Origin: Callaeas wilsoni
Taxonomy: Eukaryota > Chordata > Aves > Passeriformes > Callaeidae
Direction of reading: 5' to 3'
Assembly: GCA_013398955.1 (NCBI GenBank)
Contig: VWPU01003052.1
Location: forward strand, 62,001-126,000
Length of the DNA stretch: 64,000 bases
Every line of letters begins with the position of its first letter. The first letter of the stretch is position 1. The position numbers and the translations under genes are program-made. The notes beneath the pieces are model-generated. The model made no database searches. It had not been told where the DNA came from and was given only the letters and a program-made list of their open reading frames with translations. Of the stretch, positions 1 through 13,428 are shown piece by piece.

Positions 1-3000
1 TAGGAGCGTGTTTTTTCACTTTTTGGCAAGAATAATTTGAATCAGTTCCTGGCTGAGCTTCCTCAGTCATTGTTGATTTTTTCTTTAGAAAAATATTGGG
101 TTTGCTCACTGCTTATGATTAATTTTGAAGCTAAAAGAATGATGCCTGACTGGAAAAAGAAAAAATAAAAAATAATAAAAACCAAATACATGCCATCCAT
201 GTCAGCCATCTCCAATTTTCAAGCAAGTTTTTTTGTAAAGTGATTGTGAGTGGATCCTTCTTGACATGAAATACAGTATCTGAAAGTCCTGAGCATGAAC
301 TATTATAACTGTGTGAGCATTTTGATAAGCTCGGTCACTGATTTAAGTATAACACTTTCAGTGTTTTTCTTCTGGGTCTTTCTTCCATTTTTTTGTAGTT
401 TGTGGAAAAACATTGAGTCTCTTCATGGACTCTTACTAGTAGCAGATAATCCTTCTTATTGACTTTGGTGGACAGAAAAGACTAGTATTAAAGTATTCAG
501 TGGGGTTACGTAAATTTTAGTAGACATGGAGATGATCTAGGTTTTTTGCTGTACTTTGACGTTCTGGAAACATAATTCACTGGGGGTATTCAATAATAAA
601 AAATATGCTTCTTCAGGCAAAGGCATTAATCAACAGTGGTCTTGCATCAAGACCCTCCTGTCTTTTATGTGGCCAGCAAACATTCCTATCAGGAGGGACT
701 CTCACCTCTCCTCTTAGTGCTGAACCACATCAGAAAAGGGTGTTCTGCTTGGGCTGAGAGAGAAGCTCACGCTTCCTTCCATTTTTCGCATTTTGTTTTT
801 TGTTTTTGTGTCTTTCTCTCTCCCCAGGTTCCGTTTAGAAGTATTTTAAATGTGAAAGTTTTCCTGTTCAGAACCTTTCATGCTGGCCGAGCACGTACAG
901 CTGGTTGTATTGGAGCTTGCCTTACAGTTAGTGGTCAGCTGCTGATGTTTATCACCAAACATCAGCTTGTTTCATCCAGCCTTCAACACCTAATGCTTCA
1001 CTCTGCTGGAAAGCACAGTGCTCTGTACTCCAGTGCTCTATAGTTACATATTTGTCTTCCACATTTCTTAAGGCAGAACTCACTGATGTGTTTCTGTGAT
1101 GTGCTCATAATTCAAATACCATGTTTGCTGTCAACAAGTTATCTGATTCAAGAACCTTTGACTTTTTTTTTTTTTTAAAGAGGAAGATGAGGAGGAGCAA
1201 CCTTCACATCTTAAAAATACTATGCCTCTAGGGGACTGGTCATTATTCTGCAGTAGGTATTTCAAGTTGGCAAATCAATGGAGAAGATCAGGGATGAAGA
1301 TGAAAGACCCAGCTAGTCTTGACCCTTGCCACTTCTATTTTTTTAAGTCTCCTTCAGTGCTGATCCTGCAAAGAGTTGAGCTTAGGCTTATTTTACCACC
1401 AGCCAAGGTGGAGAAAACTCATCCTTCTTTTGAACTTATCCTTCTTTTCTCCAAAGGCTTTTTGAAACAGCCTTAGGTTTAGGGTTAATGTTTTGTCTTT
1501 CTATTGCTCAAGACTTTATTCTTTGCCTAAGGAATTTGTAAGAATATTCCTTTCTTCTCATGTTGTAATGACCATCATGTCATGACAATAATGATGACAA
1601 TCATGACAGACATGATCTGGTTTTAAATCCCTAGAACTAGGAATCTGAGCGCAGGTATGTCATCATAAAAGCTTTTGTTCTGAAACAGGGCTAAGTATGA
1701 TAAATGAATAATTTACTTTGTGGATTGCTGGGGATTATTCCTTTAATGCAGAAACATATTCTGCTTTATAGTGAACCCTGGAGAGTGAAAGTGTGTCAGG
1801 TATTAGGAAGCGGAAGGCTTCTCCATATGGACATGGACAAAGTTATTATCTCTGTTGTTCTGCAGAGCAGATTTTAAAAGTTCCAAGTTATTTCGTAATG
1901 GATGAAGGCTACCTGATATTTTGTTTTTGTTAGTCAACCTTACTTCCATTGTCTCTATACACCAGCAAATTAGCAGCATTTTGAGTGAGCTAAGAACCAA
2001 CTAAAATGTAACCTCTGTCTTTAAAAGAGATTACTATGCATTAACCTTACCGTTTTAATGACAGCAAGATCCCAAAATAAAGTATATGAAAAGTTCAGAC
2101 AACATTTAAAGAAAAAGAGAGTCCCTTTCTGTTAAAGAAAGAGAGATTCTAGTACCTCACTGGAAACTGCTTAAATTTGCTTGATTTTAAAAGCATCCAA
2201 CACTTCCTTGAAAATATAATGCCTTTCAAAATGTGTCCTGTAAGCCTCATCCTCTGAAGTTGTAGTTTAGAGAGGTTGTAGGGTTTTAGATTGTAGGGTT
2301 TCATGTCATTTTAGTCATCAAAAATGCAGAGTCTTCATGTGACTAACATGAGTAAAGAGATATCCATGCTTTCCAAGCTTAGTCCTCACACTGTGGTTGA
2401 ACAGGAAACTCCCTTTTAATATTATGAAGGATAACACTTAATTCTTTCCACAATTAATTCCACTGAAGAAGGACGCTTTTCCCCATAATTAGTCCATTCC
2501 CTCTATACATGTTTTCTCAGCAGTGACCAACTCCTGTTAATGCAGTATTTACACATATTCTTGATCACGTAAATTTTAGCATATGATTTAACGTAGCTGG
2601 TGGAACATTAAGCCCCCAAAGTGCATTAGTCACAGTTTTAGATTAATCCTTAGATTAAACCTCAAATGAGATTTTAGCAATCTCTTAGATTCCAGCTTCT
2701 TCATAGTCTATAAAGATATTAATTTATGAAATGTTCACCAAGTTCTAGCTTGCTCCTCAGCAGACGTGACTTGATCCCCCTTTGTGCCAAAACTGTGCCT
2801 CGATTCATGTGTTTTTAATGTTGAAGGATGGGAGGACCATGGGGGGAAGGTCACTGAAAACTTGTGAGTTTCCAATCTAGGCGCATATTCTCTGTCACCA
2901 AAATGCCACCTACTACTCTGAAAGTGATCAGAAAAGATTTTCTCTGTAAAACCAAAAGTCATACCCCATATTTTTGCATTACAAACAAATATATTCCTTC

Positions 3001-4627
3001 AATGTCATAGGAACTGCAGAATTTAAAGTCTGAAGCAAAGAAATAGCTGATTTTAATTAAGAAATTAATTTACATTAATTTTACCTCAAACCTAACAGTC
3101 TTGAAAAATGGCATTTTAACTGCTTCAGTTCCAGAGATAGCCACGGCATCTTACTTATTACCAAGTTGGTGAGCTCTGCCTGGGAGTCTGTTCTGCTGCA
3201 GTTGCTTGCCTTAATAGATGGCAGAGTAACATATTAATTATTTGATAGAACCATATTCCAAACATGTTTGATCTTGTGTTAGGATGTGAGGACTGATTGT
3301 AGACCTTAAAATGTTCAACTAACTCCTCATGCTGTTAACAGGATAGTTTGGGGTTTTTAAATTGAAGTTGCTGAAACATGAGTCAAAGCCCTATTTTGCA
3401 GATACTGGAATACTACATTTGACAAATATCGTAAAAACGAATCAAAGCAAAATTTGGTCTGTTCTGGGTATTCTGAAAGGCCATTTCTTTACCTTTGTTT
3501 CTGTCTTTTCATGTACTTCCCAACAGAGATCTGCATAGCTATTTATATTCATATTTCTGTAGTCTTTTTTTGGTTAACCCAAGGTTTAAGTGTTCTATTC
3601 ATTCAACTTGGTAATCTTTGGTTCTTAGTGGAATTGCATGAAAAAACACACAAACAACCCTTTCTCACATTTGAGCACTGTGAGTAACAACTCGCAGTTG
3701 GTACTGTGAAGGCAGAACATCTCCTGATGAAAGTATCTCATTGTCATCTCTGAAATGTAGTTACAGCACCAGAGAATGTGGAGGCAGCATTGTCTCATTG
3801 AAGAATAAAACCAGCTAGATCACTGCTTTTGTTCATGGTTTTATACCTAAATGCTAGCCCTTACTACTAACTTCCACACATTTGTTACTTCCCACCCGAG
3901 GCTGAAAAAGGTCATGTTTGTTTTGGTGATTTTTTTTTTACTTTTCCAGAGTTTCTTTCTTTATTGCTCATGCTCAGCACACAGAATCTTTTACGATGGG
4001 AAGTTTGCTGATTCTTTTGTAACTTCCTGTTGATTCCCATGAACTTCGTGGAAAAAGACTTTTACTAATACTGTCATACAATCTTCATCTTCAGCTGACG
4101 GGAGGGTTTTAAAAATTAGGAGCAGAAACAATTATGTTAATAAAGCATATTTACTTTTAGACATGATAAGTGCGTTATGATCTGGAAACAGTCAGATTTT
4201 ATCATTGGGGCCGAATTGTTGAGCACAGCAGTATTACTAGTTAGGAGGTAAAACTGATCTCGAAAAAATAGTTTGCATTATCAGTTACTTCTCTGTCAAC
4301 CTTCTATCTCTCTTGGTCAAGAAATGAAGTCCTTGGAAAATGAATGTACAAAACAAATGTCTGTTGTACAGCAAGATGTTCTTTAATTTACTTCCTTTTG
4401 TTTAAAAGTGATGTCTGTTTAGCACATTGGTTTAGATATGATTTAAAGCAGTTGACATGACAGATTGAAAACTTAAAATGTAGCATGAATAATACACAGT
4501 AAATTTATGTTGGGATGTTTTTATTCACTAGGGAGCCCTGAATAAGTTAGCAGCACTTGCAGCCACAACTTGTATACAGGGGAATAATTTGTATTTATTC
4601 CTTTCTTCTATGGAGCTAACTTATGTA
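1..4627. other. Non-coding A+T-rich unique sequence
   Basis: I see no gene here. The longest open frame (636-1043, plus, 135 codons) has no recognisable domain and no supporting promoter or splice context, and the other frames are below 90 codons. The stretch includes a 14-base T run at 1163-1176 and a patch at about 1565-1612 with several copies of CATGACA/ATCATG in both orientations. No interspersed repeat family was recognised. It is consistent with intergenic or intronic sequence. Confidence 0.6.
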
Positions 4628-4773
4628 TTTGTGTGTGTGTGTATATATATATATATGTATATACACACATATATGTGTGTACATGTTTGTGTGTGTGTAC
4701 ACATGCATAATATACGAGTATGTATATACGTATATGCATACAGTCAGCTAACTGAGATTCACACACACACACA
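4628..4773. repeat. TG/TA dinucleotide microsatellite (compound)
   Basis: Alternating purine-pyrimidine runs occupy this stretch: a TG run, then TA, then mixed CA/TA and TG, ending in a separate short CA run at 4760-4773. The array is interrupted rather than pure. Alternating TG/CA and TA tracts are common vertebrate microsatellites. The open frame through it only translates the repeat and is not a gene. Confidence 0.9.
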
Positions 4774-5852
4774 ATCCATGCAGTTTATTAACAGTTAGCA
4801 TATCATCTCTAAATGGAGCTTACTGCAATTTGAGATGTGCCCTGCTAGGAGCTAATGAGCAAACTCCTGCCTAATATTGACAATTAATCAGGCATAAAAG
4901 CATCTAGGATCAGGACCCATTGCCAAGCATAGAAGGCTCATACAGACTTCAATGAAACATGATATGTGAACAAATTTGTCTAATTGTATATCAGTCCTAC
5001 GAACAAATTCCCACCAAAACACTTAATTATCCACAGTACAGAAGCAATGCATCCATCTCAGAATGTTACTGGCTTCTTGGTTTGTTGTAAGCCATTTACC
5101 GTAACTAATAAATTGAAGGAAGTATCATTATGTTTTCTTGCCAGTGTTCCTATTTTAATTGGCCTTGTATACTTGAGCCAATATCTGTGCATTGACTAGA
5201 GTAACTGAGTAATGATTGCACAATAAAAAGTGATCACTATTGGCTGAATACTTTTCTTCCGTTGATGTGGGAAAATTTGCTCTCAAACTGATAAAATTAA
5301 TCTCAAAAGTAAAAAAAAAAATCCCCCAAACTAACAGAGTGCAGTAAAATGTTCACGCTTATGATTTATAATAAAAGAATAAAAGCATTATTGCTAATAT
5401 GGAAAACATGTATTTGTTCAGGTTCTATGAGCTTAATACTGATAAAATATCTGCTATACAACTTTTCTTCTTCTAGAATAAAAACTGTACCTCCTTCTAG
5501 TTTAAAATCATGGTACAGGCTTTTTTTTTTTTAGCAACATCAATAGAAAGCCTGTTATGACACACAACAGAAAACCACTTGAAGTATTGCTGTTACTCAC
5601 TACAGAAGAATGATTTGTGCAAAGATAAGATGCTTTGGCCTTGAGACACACATGAGTAAATTGGGTAGTTTTCCTAAGAAGCATTCTTGTTGAACTGTTT
5701 TCCTTTTCCATTTCAGTTGACAATATGGATCTGTAGTATATTGTTGGATCTGCTGTGTGATAACACAACAAAGCCTGTGTTCTGCTCTCAGCAGTGCTAT
5801 TTATACCTTGTAACATTTTTCAAAGTACTGCTTTAGTGTTCTTCTACTGTTC
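4774..5852. other. Non-coding unique sequence
   Basis: A+T-rich sequence with no gene or repeat family that I recognise. Open frames on both strands are at most about 100 codons and lack domains. A short A run lies near 5310 and a short T run near 5520. Confidence 0.55.
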
Positions 5853-5930
5853 AAAAAAAAAAAAAGAAACAACCAACCAAAACAACACTAGATAACCTGC
5901 CCCCAAAACAGATAAATAAATAAATAAAAC
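5853..5930. repeat. A-rich low-complexity tract with AAAT repeats
   Basis: A 13-base A run is followed by AAC/CCAAC-rich sequence and then four copies of the tetranucleotide ATAA at about 5912-5929. It could be the decayed tail of a retroposed element, but no element body is recognisable upstream. Confidence 0.7.
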
Positions 5931-6847
5931 CAGCCATAAGTCAGAGTCGAGCCTGGATATTTCCCTGACAGTGAAGCTCCTTTCACAGTTGATTTACAGA
6001 GGAAGAGCTGCGTCTTGCAAATGATGTAATATGAGCCAGAGTCCACCCTTTACAGCTGGAGAAGGCAAGAGCTGCTCAGATCTTTTTCTTTAGCCTATTA
6101 ATTTGAATGGAGAGCAAGGACTGTCTCTGGAATTGGGCTGAGGGCTGATGAGTAGCTGTCATCCAAAAATCTCCACAGCAGTGAGGGCACAAGCTGCAGT
6201 CTTAAGTGGAAGGCAAGAGCAGTGAAGGAAGCAGCCTAAGCATCTACTAATTTTTATTTGAAGATGGCTGATAGCAAGAATGCTCAGTATGACTGCTGAG
6301 CTTTCATACTGAAGTGTATCTTCCTTCGTGTGGTCTCTGGCAGAGACCCTTCTGTCCTGGATGCCAATCAGTTGTGATCAGTCAGAAGCTGAAGTGATAC
6401 TTACTCATTGCTGGAAATCAGGGAAATAAGCGGGAAGAGATTTATGCTAGGCAACAGCACAAGGCTCAAGTCATCCTTAGGCAGAAGAGAGGAGGGGAAA
6501 AAAAGGCTGCTCAAAAATTTATTACTGGTATATTTTGGAATATACAGGTCACTAAAACCAAAACAAGACTAGGCATGACTTTCCCTTATACTCAGAATTT
6601 ACATTTTCCTGGTCAGCACTGAACAGCAAACTGAACTGTTTGGCAGTGTCTAGCTTTTAATATTGACCATTTTGTATGAGTGTATGATGTGTTTGTGCAT
6701 GTCCATGCCTCACCTAAAAATCAAAAAAAATGTGATGGCCACTTCTTAAATGATGAATTTCCCTTAAAGTTTCAGTACATACTGAGATTACAAATGAGGA
6801 AAAGATATATCAAATAACTTATATTGGGGAGTGGGTATATGGGTGTG

Positions 6848-6848
<1 letters not shown>
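5931..6848. other. Non-coding unique sequence
   Basis: No gene or repeat family recognised. Base composition is slightly less A+T-rich between about 5940 and 6400 than in the flanks. No open frame above 60 codons is of interest. Confidence 0.5.

Positions 6849-6898
<50 letters not shown>
6849..6898. repeat. Uninterrupted ATT trinucleotide microsatellite
   Basis: About 16 perfect tandem copies of ATT with no visible interruption. Long pure runs of this kind are usually length-polymorphic between individuals. A minus-strand open frame across it reads as a run of isoleucines, which is an artefact of the repeat. Confidence 0.95.
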
Positions 6899-7854
6899 TC
6901 CAGTTTTTCTAATAAGTAAGGGCAAGAAGAGAAAGAAAGAAAAAAAAATGAGAAAGAAAGAAAATGCAACACTTCACTAATTGCTGCTTCCTTTAGTATC
7001 CCAATATCCTAATAAAATGGCTGGATAGCCTCTGCGGCTTTAATATAGATAACATGCTTTTTTGCAGCACAGAATGAAGATTTTTATTTGAGTAAGTGTA
7101 CGAAACAAATTCATATGAAGGACATTATATTCTTGGGTATAAACTTCGGAAGATGGGTTATCTTTCTGATAAGGATATCTCTAATTTTCTATAGGTAGAT
7201 AATTTCCTCTCTTTTTGAAACATTATTTGTCTTGGCTAATCACAATAAAAGGGAAATATATTAACAGCTGTACTGTCATAGATCTGCTTTTCTCTTAATT
7301 CATAATAAATCAGCAGTTTCATGGATAATTTGCTACACCCAAAGCATGCAGACATGGAAACACAGCCATCACAGAAAATTTTCTGCTTTAAGGAACAGGA
7401 AGAAAACCTCTGCTAAAATCAGACTTAGCACCTTCAAGCTTCTCTTTTTTTCTTGCTATCTTTCCTAAATAGTCTTTAGAACTCATGGTATGTCTCAGAA
7501 CAGTAAACATTATTTCTTTCTCACCGTTAAAAGTCTTCCCTCACCAAACTCACAGTCTTACAATTAAGAGTCAAGAAAAAACTATGCTAGGTTTAGCACT
7601 CTAAGGGAGGAGGTTGCTGAAACTTTGATCTCTCCTTTCTTCCTCGTGCAGCTCATGTTACTTTGCTATAATTTTTTGGCATGGTCACAGGACTACACTA
7701 ACTTAAAAAGGAACAACTGCCTTTGCCCAGCTCTAGATTTTTCAGTTTTTCTACATACTCACCCTCTTACCCATTTGGAGTATCTGAATTGAAAATATTG
7801 AAAGCATTTCTATAACACATACATTGCAACTGAGAAAGAAAATACCCGTGACAG
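6899..7854. other. Non-coding unique sequence
   Basis: A purine-rich patch with GAAA motifs lies at about 6915-6965. The rest is ordinary A+T-rich DNA with no open frame of interest and no recognised repeat. Confidence 0.5.
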
Positions 7855-7960
7855 TATATGTCTGTGTATATACATATAGGTACATATACCTGTGTAAACA
7901 TATATATATAATATTAAATACATTTATATCTATAAAATACATGTAAATTTATATATCAAG
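7855..7960. repeat. TA-rich low-complexity tract
   Basis: Imperfect TATA/CATA-rich sequence with a short pure TA core near 7902-7912 and mixed TG/TA steps before it. This is a degenerate dinucleotide tract rather than a clean array. Confidence 0.75.
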
Positions 7961-10900
7961 TTGAAATTTCAAGACAGCATAGAGTGGTTAATTTTCGGCT
8001 GTTTGTTTTTATTGTGCTAATATATAAACATATTTAAATGTTTTATAAAATTGATTTTCTATATATAGTCAATTTATAACTATTGACTCTTCACCCTGGT
8101 TCCTGATCCAGGCTCACTGGGACAGAGCAATGATTTCAGAGGACAGTCACATCACTGCGGACTGTGAAGAAGCAGGTAAAATCAAGGTGAGGAGAGGATG
8201 ATCTTCCTCAGTTTTTGGGAGCTGTCTGATGTTCGTGGGAGCACATTCCTCAATGCAAAGTATTTCTTGAAGTGCTAAAAATATTTAGCAATTGAAAGCA
8301 AACTTTCAAAAACCATTTTGGGATTTGAGTTTTTTTACTTTTCTGTTGGAAAATTAATAGGAAAAAAAAATCAGGGGAGGAATTCCTATGTCAGAAATAT
8401 TTATGTTTCAAAATATACTTGCCAGCTGGCGTGAGCCTGAGCTGTTTTTGAGCCTTGTCTCCAGGCCCTATCAATTGTCTTGAAGACTGATGTAGAGCTA
8501 CATGTGAGGCCTGGAGACAGAGAATTGCAGTGCCTACCTACACTAAGCCAGCAGGTTTGGGATACCTGTAAAGAGGGCAACTGTTGAGTCACGTAGTGCA
8601 TTATGCTTTTTTGCCTGTATGCACTGGTGACACTCAGCTTTAATCTTTTTAGCTCCTAATCTTTCTTTTTAGCTCTGCCTCAAATCATTAGCATTTAGAG
8701 GTGAGGGCATGCACACATTGTTTTTACCAGCTAATAATGGTTAGTCAATATGAGGTACAACTGCTCCTGCTAATTTTGCCTTGAAAAGCAACAGAAGCAG
8801 TGTCTGGTGGGGACATCCACTGACTCATCCAGCCTCTTTTCAAGACAACATAAAAAAAACCCATAAAGGTAATGCATAGGTGAAGTGGCAAATTTTTGAG
8901 ATACCTACAGTTTGATGCATACAAAAGTTCTTGGACTCTGAAAGGAAAAATAATTTCCCTCCAGACTGGTGAGTTTCTTTGGAGAAGCCACTGTAGTACA
9001 TGACTTTTATCCAAGCAACACAATGTGTCTGTTCCTCCAGAAGCCTTGAAGTCGAGTCCTAACTGAGAGATTGTAATAAAAATGTAAGTAGTCATGGGAT
9101 TAGAGGCGAAGTTCTTTCCTGAGTTTCAATCTCATTAAAAGGGAGAAAAAATAAAGCTTAGGAAAAACTGAATAACTTTCAAGGTGGAAGGGGGTTTAGA
9201 ACCAAACCTTGTTCCTGCAGACTCTTTTCATTTGAGCTTGGTCTGTAGCACATGGTCTTCAATTGCACTGAGTGTGTTTACAGTGTTATGTAAATATTGT
9301 GTGCTGTTTTATTGGTTTTAATTTTTTTATTTATTGCACCTTTATTACAATATGATACTGTTAACAGCCATAGAGGAAGAAATTAGTTAAATTGCTGACA
9401 TAGTTAAAAAGTACTGAAATTTTTTCAGAAGCGTTTATGAGGTTCCTACATTACAGAAGTACAGAAGACTGCTAAAAAGTACAAATATTCAAAATTTTAA
9501 TAGTCAAAAGTACAGAATAGGAAGGGAGAGGTAGACTGTGCAGAAGACAGCATAAAACTGGGCTTCAGTTCCTGAGAGAGGCTACAAAATACAAATTATG
9601 AAAACTTTGTAAAGGAACAGTATAATAGCTTCTGTTGGACCAGCTGATAGTTGGGAAAAAACAGGCAAACTTTTAGATATATAAGATCATTCTAAAGTTC
9701 AAAGTAGAAAAAATAAAACTTCATAGTAACACAGTCACAATTAAAATAAAATGTAAATTTCATGTTTATATGCCTTAGAGAAAGATACTAAGACAGAAGT
9801 TAATAAGAGAAAAAATTTGTGTTAGCATTCATCGCAGCGAAATACCATTTTTTGTCCCTAACTTAGAATTATCAAGGAATGTATTACAAGTCTGAGGAAA
9901 ATTATTTGTCGTTACATATCTGCCTTTTCATATGATAAATAACTTTTTAAAAATTGATATAAGTTATGCTTATAAATATCCTTTAAATAACCTTCAAGCA
10001 TTTCTTCCATATACTGAAGATAAAGGAGAAACTTCATTTTGATATTTTCCTGATTTTAAATGACATACAGAAAAATGTGTATATATTTCATGGTTTAAAC
10101 ATGTATAAGCTTTACATTTTCTTTTAATAAGGACATCAGAAGCAGAAATGACATGTGTTGTGCAATGTTGCTACCACAGAAGTAGAAGAGAGAAAGACTA
10201 CAAAATTTAAGATTTCTAGATTTCTGTCAGAGATAACTGGATTATTTTGGTGATTTGGATATGAACATTACTAGTTTTAAGTGTAGCAGAGCAGCAGCTA
10301 AAGGCAGGGGGATGCTGCCTAAGCCCTGAGCGGACTGTCGGAGCCACTGCTCCAAGCTGACTTTCAGTGGGTGCTCCCTTTGTATGCAAGAAAAGCCAGG
10401 TGAACTTCACGCGAATGAAACTCCAGCTCCCTGCCCGCTTGAATCTTTGCACCACTGGAAATGGGTGGCTAACAGAACAAAACATCAGCAAGAAGCAGGG
10501 CAAAGAGGGGAAAGGGCTGGAATAAGAAAAGGTGTCACCATAAGAGCCATTCAGCAAGGTGTTCCTTACCCACCAGACCCAATTGCATGTCATGCAACAG
10601 CGTAAACATGAATCCAGATTTTTGGAATATTCATTGGAAATGCTATTTAATGTTGTTGTTTGCTTTTACCTTTCTTTAGAAATTTTTAACTGACTACAGC
10701 TAGTTCCTCTTAAAATTATGTGATTTCAACTTTATTGAAGAAGTGATCCAAAGTTATTTATTAATAGCAGAAGATTCAGTAGATACCTTTGTAGCTCACC
10801 CCATTGTAACAGAAGGTATATTTCAATCATTCCTTATGAAAATACAGGGAAAGCAAACAGAATTTTTAAATTAAATTTCTTTAAGTCAAAATAGAAACTC

Positions 10901-13303
10901 CCTCAACTTTCTTGTCATGAAACAACTATCCATGTCCTTATTTTGTTTTTGTTAATGTAGATTACGTATTTAAAGCTTCTGGGTTTGATTGTTCAACAAG
11001 TTCTAGAGAGCAACTTGACAGGAGATTGGTGAGAATATATTTTTTCTCTCTAAATTTATCCAGTCAAAGGTGGCTGCAACAAACTTTCTTGCCCCTCTTT
11101 AGAAACAAAAATCACCTTTGGGCTGAAAAAAAGAATCTAAAATTCCAGACCCTGAGGAACTGATTGAGAAAACTCAGAACAAGTGAAATAGGTGAAAAAA
11201 CCAACATTTCCCAAGTCTTCCAGAACTAGTGAAAAAAAATTTCTGTGTGTATATAAAAAAATCTTGCAAAAACATATCCAAATAATCATGTCAAATATAA
11301 TTTCTCATTAGCCTTATATAGGTAAAAATGTTTAGCAACACTAAACAATACGGTATTCAAAATATAGAACATCTAGTTTAATGCAGATTAATTTTTAACA
11401 AGAATTCCTATGCAGTAGGCAGATAGTTCCCACATTCCATTGTGATTGACAAGCCTGACATATGGAATAGTTCACAAATTCCCAGGTGACTGACAGATGG
11501 AGAATAGAAAGGCGGATAAAGTTGCCTAGAGAGCTGAGGACGATTTCATATTCAGCGGTTTTGATCAAAAGGATTCCAGATCTCACACTAAATTTAGCAC
11601 CGCTGGCAATTAGTGCATGATTTATTCAGTCCTTTCATTTGCTGGTTGACAAATGGAAAACAAGCACAAAATTAAAAATAAGTTTATTTCCAGCATTTCG
11701 GATATTTAAAATGTGTGTGTCTTTGTTTGCACATAAATTAACATGAGATGAATTTATAGTGAGATTAAATCTGAAATGGAGATGCAAGCAATAAATAAGA
11801 GCTTTTTTATGTATCTTTCAGGCAGAACAGGTGTTTGAATTAAGAAATACTAATATGTTTAGCAGCATGACTCCACCTTTAGCATTAGGGAGTTGATGTT
11901 TCCCTAAATTTAGAATAATCTTTCCACAATTTAAGAATCTTTCATAAGCTTCCAGCATAGGTGACCATCTGTAAGTCAATACTAATGCTTTTTAGACCAA
12001 TAATAATAAAGAAAATCTATCCCCATGCATTTTGAACACAACTGAAGAACTGCATTTTTCCTACTGATGTGTCGGCATAATTCTTACAAGTGGCAGTTAA
12101 ACACAAACACAGAGCAAGGGAATCTTCCCAGTAGTGGAGGACGTCATTATTTATGAAAAATATAAAGGAAAGATCTTCAGATCTGCTAGTAAAACTTGTT
12201 GAAACTAGAATCCAATTTCTCATCCATTCTACTCACTTTGGAGTGAAGAGTCATTTCCTCCAAAACAATGAATTCATATGAGCCTTTTGAACAGAATATG
12301 GCAATATCTCATCCAAAAATGGGGAGCACAGCATGGTATTCCATTCCTAGGGGAACCTACGAGCTGGGAAATTTCAGGTGTGTGCTTTCAATGGAGAAAA
12401 CAATCTATAAAGAATGATAAGAAATGTTCATTTCTAAATCTAACCCTGAATTTAGATAAGCTTGTGCTTATCTTCTGAGGGATAATGCAGGCAACATAAA
12501 ATTCTGGGTACATCTTTTAAAACCCCAAGTATAGTTCTAAATGGCTTGTGGAAAATACCATAATTTGCAGCCTGTAAGGCTATAAGCCTGTAAGTCTACA
12601 AAAGGTTCTTTTTTGCAACAAATAGAGGGATTTTAAGCTAACCAGAATAAAAAAAAAAAGTCCAAACAAAAAGTTGCTGCTCTTAGTGAAAAGGTGAAAA
12701 CTACTGATGGGAAATGTTTGAAATCCTGAGACTTAGAGAAGTGAGACTAAAACCTGCATACCATCATTTAAAATTATTTTCTAACAACTTACACTATTAA
12801 TTTACCTTTTTTTTTTCTGACTTCAGAAACTTGGAAATAGTAACAAATAGCGGTACAGTGTAATCTGTAGCTACGCCTATCTCCTAAGACAGAAATGTGT
12901 TTCCAAAGTCTCTGTGAAGATTCAGCTCATTGCTTTAGGAAGTCGTTGAGCTGGCATGGCACTAGTGTAGCCCAGCCTGAGGAGCACAGCACACTTTGTG
13001 CTTCCCTGCACTCCGTTTCCCATCTTCAGAAGAACTTGTGGTTTATTATTACCATTTTCTCCTCCTCTCAATATCTCTTCCTTGCTCCCAGCAGCAACCC
13101 AAAGTAATTCCCAGGAAAGCAGCCTCAGAGCAGACTTTTTTTGTTTTACAGAATTCCTTCTCCACTCCCCTCAAGAACTACAGCAAAAGAAAATCATTGT
13201 CTCTCCATAAATGTGATTCCCCTCAGACTTTTTTGCACCTCTGAAACACAATAACCGTCTCCCAGGTCCTCTCCTTCCTTTACACTTATTTTCATATTTA
13301 AAA
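7961..13303. other. Non-coding sequence, mostly unique
   Basis: No gene is supported. The segment 10290-10600 is locally richer in G+C, has a few CpGs and carries overlapping open frames on both strands (minus 10216-10593, 125 codons; plus 10384-10605, 73 codons). Neither product has a recognisable domain, and two-strand openness is what reduced A+T alone would give. A minus-strand frame at 8745-9095 (116 codons) is likewise unremarkable. Confidence 0.5.
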
Positions 13304-13428
13304 AGAAAAAAAAAAAACAAAAACAAAACCAAAAAATAACTCCTCCCCCCAAAAAACCAAACCAAACCAAACAAACCAAAAAAACTCACAAAACAAAACA
13401 CAAAACGCAAAAACCAAAAGAACAAACC
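13304..13428. repeat. A-rich low-complexity tract with AAACC motifs
   Basis: This is a strongly strand-asymmetric stretch made of A runs, AAACC/AAAC units and a short C run. Open frames at 13171-13539 and 13194-13379 on the minus strand read through it as poly-phenylalanine, leucine and glycine and are artefacts. AAACC is the complement of the TTTGG unit found as a clean array at 22944-22999. This may be a degenerate array of the same motif in opposite orientation or an old retroposon tail. Confidence 0.8.

Noticed and set aside
636..1043. 135-codon open frame
   Set aside because: No recognisable domain, ordinary local composition, and a length expected by chance in 64 kb of six-frame sequence.
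10216..10605. Overlapping open frames on both strands in a G+C-richer patch
   Set aside because: Reduced A+T content alone lowers stop codons on both strands. Neither product is recognisable.
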